DNA of 64,000 bases from Cenococcum geophilum 1.58. Lineage: Eukaryota; Ascomycota; Dothideomycetes; Gloniales; Gloniaceae. The notes beneath the pieces were generated by a model, which was given only the letters and a program-made list of their open reading frames with translations, was not told where the DNA came from and did not search any database. Where the stretch lies: positions 3,162,001 to 3,226,000 of the forward strand of contig KV748184.1 in the NCBI GenBank assembly GCA_001692895.1. Direction: 5' to 3'. This document shows, in pieces, positions 59,001-64,000 of the stretch (the first letter of the stretch is position 1; every line of letters begins with the position of its first letter). A program made the translations under genes and the position numbers.

Positions 59001-60175
59001 GCTAAGAGATCTAAGGGACTAGATCTTAAGGAGGGAGATAAAGTATAGCTACTATACAAAAATTTTAAGAGTTAACGACTAAGTAAAAAGTTAAACTATA
59101 TTAGACTAGGACCTTTTAAAATCGCGTAAAGGATTTTACCGGTTATGTTTAAGTTAGACTTACCAGCTAAAATAAAGATCTACCCTATATAGCATATTAT
59201 AATACTAGAGCTAGTATATAGGAATATTAAGCCACTAGTTTATAAAGCAGACACGTATAGAGGGCAGAAAGAAGATAAATAGTAATTTTTAAAAATCGTT
59301 AGTTATAAGGACGTTAATAATAAAACATAGTATAAGGTTAAGTAGATAGGCTATAATAAGACTACCTAGGAGCTACTAAAGAATTTAAAGAACGCTATAG
59401 GAAAGGTACAGGAGTATTAGAAGAAATTAGGTTAGGCAGCATTAATAAAGAAGGATTACTAAAGAATAAGTTACCTAAGGGGGACCTAAGAAGAGCAGTT
59501 GCTAAACTACTTAGATCTATTTCCTTCTCTATTAGAAGAGAATCCGTTCTTTTATTACTAAGTTTCTATAAACCCTATTCTATAAGTTTCCACTCCTTAA
59601 AATAAACCTTCTTACGCACCTTCTTAAGACGAATTAGTTAAGCGAACGCCGTAAGACGAGACTTAAGGGCCCTTTATTAAGTATCGGCAGCCTCCTATTC
59701 TATATTATAAGAACGGCGTAACTCCGCCAGAGTAACAGACAGTTTATTATCTAGCCGCATAGTAATAGATTAAATATAAGACCCTAAGATAAATTAATTA
59801 GGGAACTAGACGACTATTAAGAGTAATAGGTTACGTATACTTAGTATTAGAGATAGAGCGAACGTTATAGAACGAATAAATATTCGCTTTAGTGCACTTT
59901 AAACAAAAGGACGGTTATCGCGAAGATGGGTTCGCTAACGTAATATAAACTAACCCCTTTTTTAAACAGCGAGAACACGGAGACGGTATAATCTCACTAA
60001 GAGATAATATCGCAGCGATAGTGTAAATACGACAAGCAGTTAAGGAAGAAGAAATTACTTTAGGTATAATAAGCAATAATATTAACTAAATTAATTAGAC
60101 GGATATTATACCTCTAGTAAATAACTTAGAGATATTTTAAATCTTTAAGGACGAAGATAAAGAGGAGGGAGATAG

Positions 60176-60599
60176 TGTTACGGACGCTTTAAGTACAATA
60201 TTATAACTACTAGGAGAGGAGTTAGAAGAAGCTAGTTAGTTAATTTAGGTACGGTCTAGAATAGAGCTAGTAAAGCTATATAACAAGGAATGGTAACTAA
60301 GGTTATATAGGGTGATCTATATAATCTATATAATCTATATAATCTATAATAAAGCAGATAGAGTATACATATATTACGTATAAGAAGGATTTCTTAGGAG
60401 TATGGTTGNGTATTTAAAGGACCATAGTCCCTACCTAGATAGTTCCTTCCTTATAGTGATTCTTAGAATATAATTAAAGTTAATCTATTAGGCAACCACT
60501 CCACTAGTTATTATTACGTTGTTAACTTTAACTTACTTTACCTACACACCTAGCCTAATAACGAGCCCACCGTAGTTCCTACTATAAGGTTCCGTTATA
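60176..60599 (+). repeat. 3' LTR of element C
   Basis: 424 bp, preceded by a purine-rich tract and followed by the ATATA target copy. Confidence 0.92.
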
Positions 60600-63500
60600 A
60601 TATATATATAAAGGGATAATAGTACACTATAAGGAATAAAAGAATATTTAATTAAAAGTTTTGCGTTTTATTATAATAACGTATACTAAATTTATAAAGA
60701 CGCTAAGTATAGCGTAAGCTATTAGCTATAGAAGCTAAAATCTATAAAGTATAAAGGAACCGATAAACCAGTTTATAGATCAGATATTAAAGATAATAAC
60801 TTTAACGTAAGCGAAACATTCTATAACAATAAGGTAATAAAGGCGGCTTACTAGAAGTATATAGACCTTAAAGATATTATAAAAGAGGTAGAGGATAATT
60901 CCACTATAAAACAGGGAATATTAGTAGGGATTAAGACCCTACTAGATATAATGTCTATTGCTTTATAAGACGCAAGAGAAATAGAACAGCGAGCTACTTT
61001 AGTACTTAATAAAGGCAAAAGGCTAAAGGCTTAAGATTCTTAAGATAAGATAAAAGACAATTAAGATTCTTAAGATAAAATAAGGTAGACCTAAGGACCT
61101 ATAATAGACAGCAACTAATAGAGTAGGGTAGTAGCTTAGTTTAAAGGTATACAAATAAGCTTGGGATAGAGTTTCCTATAGGCATAAGACTTTTAAAGTA
61201 AGATAAATAAGATTTAAGACTCTTAAGATAAGATAAGAATACTAAGTAAGCCTAAATAGACTAAGGCTGGAGTAAAGCTTAAGTTAGAAGTGAGTTTAGG
61301 ATTAAGAATCCTATAGAACTAAGACTTCGAAAAATAAATAAGGACTATTAATTAGATTAGAGAATCTATAGTATAAATAGTAACTAAACTAGGAGATAGA
61401 TATATAAACCTAAAAGACTTACTAGTAGAATATAGTGTTTAAATTAAAGATTAGAAGACTAATACTAAGATTAAAAAGTAAAAAGACTTTAAGGATCTAC
61501 TTATAAGACGCGAAAGAAAGGAAACTATAAAGGAATTTAGAGTAAGAATTACCTTATAGTAAGAATAGAAACTAGATAAGAGATCTAGTATATTAGGACG
61601 TATAAGGGATAGAGTATTTATATAAAAGATTACTAATAGGCCTAAGATAGGTACACTAAGAGTTAAGTAGCTTACTAAACTAGAAAATAAAGAAGATCTA
61701 GGGATTCTAACTAAGTTTAAAAAACGATATATAAAAGGCTATTACAACGTAGTAATAAGAAGATACTTTCTTATGGACAAACTGTATACACCTTAGTAGT
61801 TATACTAAAGGTGGTATAGACAAAGGCATAATAATAAGTGGGAAGATTTCTATATGTGGTTAGATAAGAAAGTTATTTAGGACTACCTAATTATAGAAAA
61901 AGCAATAAGTTATATTAAGGGAGCCTTAATTATAATATTAAGAGATCTAAAGGAGTATTTAGAGGACTAGAGAAGTAAGAGACGTATCTTAATACCTATA
62001 AATAAAGTTGCTACGCTTAGATTAACATGGCAGAGGTTTAAACTTAAGAATAAAAATAAGCTAAGAGTTAACTTAAAGTACCTAGCATATTACACATTAA
62101 CGTGGATTGCGTATATAGATAATATATATAATATATATAGAGCACCAAAGGATAAGCATTAAAAATATCCTATAAGAATATATTAGATAACTAAGGAATA
62201 AAAGTACTGGAATGCTAAGTATATATATAGCTAGTATTTAGTAGAAGTTTAGGAGTTAAAAGACTTAATACTTTAGCTAGGAAGATTCCTTACGGAAGAA
62301 TGCCTATATAGATAATAGTAGTAGGAATACCTAGAGAATACGTATCTATAGCATATTAAGGATAAGAAGTGAACTAAGTATTAGCTAAAAGTAGACTAAG
62401 TATAAATAGAATTAAGTAGCTAATAGTTAGGAAAAGTAGAGGCCTATAAAACTAAAGGGAGCTAGTAGTAGAGCCTTAGACCCTTAAAGAAATTTAAGGA
62501 TAATACCTAAATTTATAAGTAATATAGTAAGATTAACAGTTTAAGGCACTAATAGATAGTGGAGTAATAAGGAACTATATCTTACTAGCAGTAGTTAAAA
62601 GGATAGAAATACCACATAGAAAGAAGGAGTACTCTTACCTATTAGTAACAATTTTAGGGGATCTAATAACCTATAGAGGAGGGATTATTAACCTTAAAAT
62701 AGGACCTATTTAGTTAACTATTAAAGGGAGACAGATTAAGATGTCTTTTAATATATTACTATTAGAAAATAATAAGTTAGTACTAAGAATGCCTTAGTTA
62801 TAGAAATATAATCTAAAGATTAATTAGGTTATAGGTCAAGTTAATATTAGGGATACTTAATACCGTAAGATGTAATACTAAGCTAAGTTAGTATAGTACT
62901 AAGTAGGGGCAACCTATAAAGAAACAGAGAAAGGATTAAGTTACGTACTAAAAAGATACTATAAGTATAGCAAGAAACTATAGTCACTGGAAAGTAAAAA
63001 GCTATTAAAGTATACAGCTTAGGATTATAAGATAGAATTAGAACTAGAAATAAGTTTAAGGTTTTTTTTTAATTTACAAGCTTATTAAAGAAGAAGGTAG
63101 AGTACTAAAAGAGTTTATCTAGGAAAACCTATAAAAGGGATACATTAGACTATTATAGTTATTAGTAGGTTACCTAGTACTGTTTATACTAAAGAAGAAT
63201 AGCAAACTAAGGCTGTATATTAACTATAGATAGTTAAATAGCATTACTAGAAAGGATAGGTATCCTTTACCCTTAATTAGTAAAATTTAAAACAGGATAG
63301 GTAATACGTAAATCTTTATAAAGATAGATTTAAAATAGGCGTACTATTAGATTAGAATTAAGGAAGGCAATAAATAGAAGGCAGCCTTTAGGTTAAAAGA
63401 AGGACTATATAAACTATTAGTTATATAATTTAGGCTTATAAATATACTAGCGACGTTCTAGAAGCGTATTAACAATATATTAGGAGAATACTTAAATAAA

Positions 63501-64000
63501 TTTATTATAGTATACCTTAATAATATTATTATCTACTTAATAACTAAGGAAGAACACGGGGAATATATTAAATAGGTCTTAAAGAAACTATAGGAAGAAT
63601 AGATATTAGTAGTAATTAAAAAATATAAGTTCTTTACTAGGAAGACAGATTTTATTAGATTTATTATTAAACTAGGCTAACTTAGTATAGATTTAAAGAA
63701 GATTAAGGCTATAGTAAATTAGCAAAAACTAGAGAACGTTATATAGTTAAGATTATTTCTAGGGTTTTATAATTACTGCAAAAGGTTTATAGCGCAATAG
63801 TTAAAGGATATTAAACTATTTACGCAATTAATAAAGAAAGAAGAACTATAGATATAGGGAGAGGAGTAATAGAAGCTATTTAAGTAAGTTAAAGAATTGT
63901 TTACCTAGGAACTAGTTTTTAAGATCTATTAATTAGGACTAAAGATAGTTATAGAGATAAATGCATTAGACTATATACTAGGGGTATACTTTATATAAAA
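60600..64000 (+). mobile_element. Ty3/Gypsy retrotransposon B, continuation after element C, runs off window, fossil
   Basis: After the ATATA duplication (60600-60604), B resumes at the point matching C position ~54.23 kb and runs colinear with C to the window end. The end matches C near 57.62 kb, in the RNase H region. It includes the segment between gag and protease, then protease and RT. The 3' part and the 3' LTR are outside the window. Broken throughout. Confidence 0.87.

Larger units (their letters stand above)
52652..60604 (+). mobile_element. Ty3/Gypsy retrotransposon C, full-length structure, nested in B, fossil
   Basis: The element is 52657-60599 (7943 bp) with two 424-bp LTRs, flanked by the 5-bp duplication ATATA (52652-52656, 60600-60604). 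Approximate order of recognisable parts: gag with zinc-knuckle region 53.1-54.2 kb; an unassigned coding-like segment 54.25-56.1 kb; protease 56.1-56.5; reverse transcriptase 56.7-57.3; RNase H 57.5-57.95; integrase 58.2-58.95; chromodomain-like end 59.15-59.45; another conserved segment 59.45-60.15; purine tract 60159-60175. All parts are heavily broken in the RIP manner. It is the youngest insertion of the D-B-C nest. One ambiguous base lies at 60409. Confidence 0.9.

Overview
The window looks like a chromosome segment of a filamentous ascomycete (Pezizomycotina; class not decided, Leotiomycetes is one possibility). Evidence: short introns of about 45-115 nt with GT..AG borders and CTGAC/CTAAC-like branch sites, genes with clear fungal architectures (Rox3-type MED19, HEI10, fungal F-box families, a signal-peptide plus Thr/Ser-rich secreted protein), and an AT-rich repeat block whose repeat copies differ mostly by transitions, as expected from repeat-induced point mutation (RIP).

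Region 1 (1-34.3 kb) is gene-bearing and of ordinary base composition. In order: MED19 (minus, cut by the window start, with a 79-bp triplication across its intron/exon border), RAD10/ERCC1 (plus, divergent from MED19), an F-box gene, a small unknown two-exon gene (5.43 kb), two related C2H2 zinc-finger genes (8.6 and 14.1 kb), HEI10 (minus, five exons), a JmjC/cupin oxygenase-like gene (minus), prefoldin subunit 5 (plus, divergent), a long multi-exon gene of unknown function (minus, 20.8-24.0 kb), mitoribosomal protein uL23m (plus), a small Gly/Ser-rich protein, an F-box gene with a Cys4 motif, and a four-exon secreted protein (minus). Long stretches between them (10.0-14.1, 15.2-16.7, 24.0-26.4 and 29.9-32.9 kb) show no gene I can support. 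Two mariner-type MITEs lie at 31.3 and 32.1 kb.

Region 2 (35.0-64.0 kb) is a mobile-element graveyard, strongly AT-rich from about 36.6 kb. It begins with an 870-bp element with terminal inverted repeats. Next is a hAT transposon (37188-47687, 8-bp target duplication) whose transposase 3' end is split by a Ty3/Gypsy element (A, 39306-47261, minus, 5-bp duplication). Then come a 606-bp non-autonomous hAT-like element, a small inverted-repeat element, a decayed transposase-like stretch, and a second retroelement nest: a chromovirus-like fragment (D, minus) carrying Gypsy copy B (plus), which carries Gypsy copy C (plus) inside its gag region. A, B and C belong to one family with LTRs of 424-425 bp. 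All are broken fossils. B runs off the window end.

The host genes are mostly housekeeping (transcription mediator, excision repair, meiotic crossover control, chaperone, mitoribosome). Nothing indicates a secondary-metabolite cluster or defence island. The points most worth a second look are the MED19 splice-site triplication, the clean nested-insertion chronology with target duplications, the unexplained conserved segments in the Gypsy family, and the unidentified ~900-residue protein.
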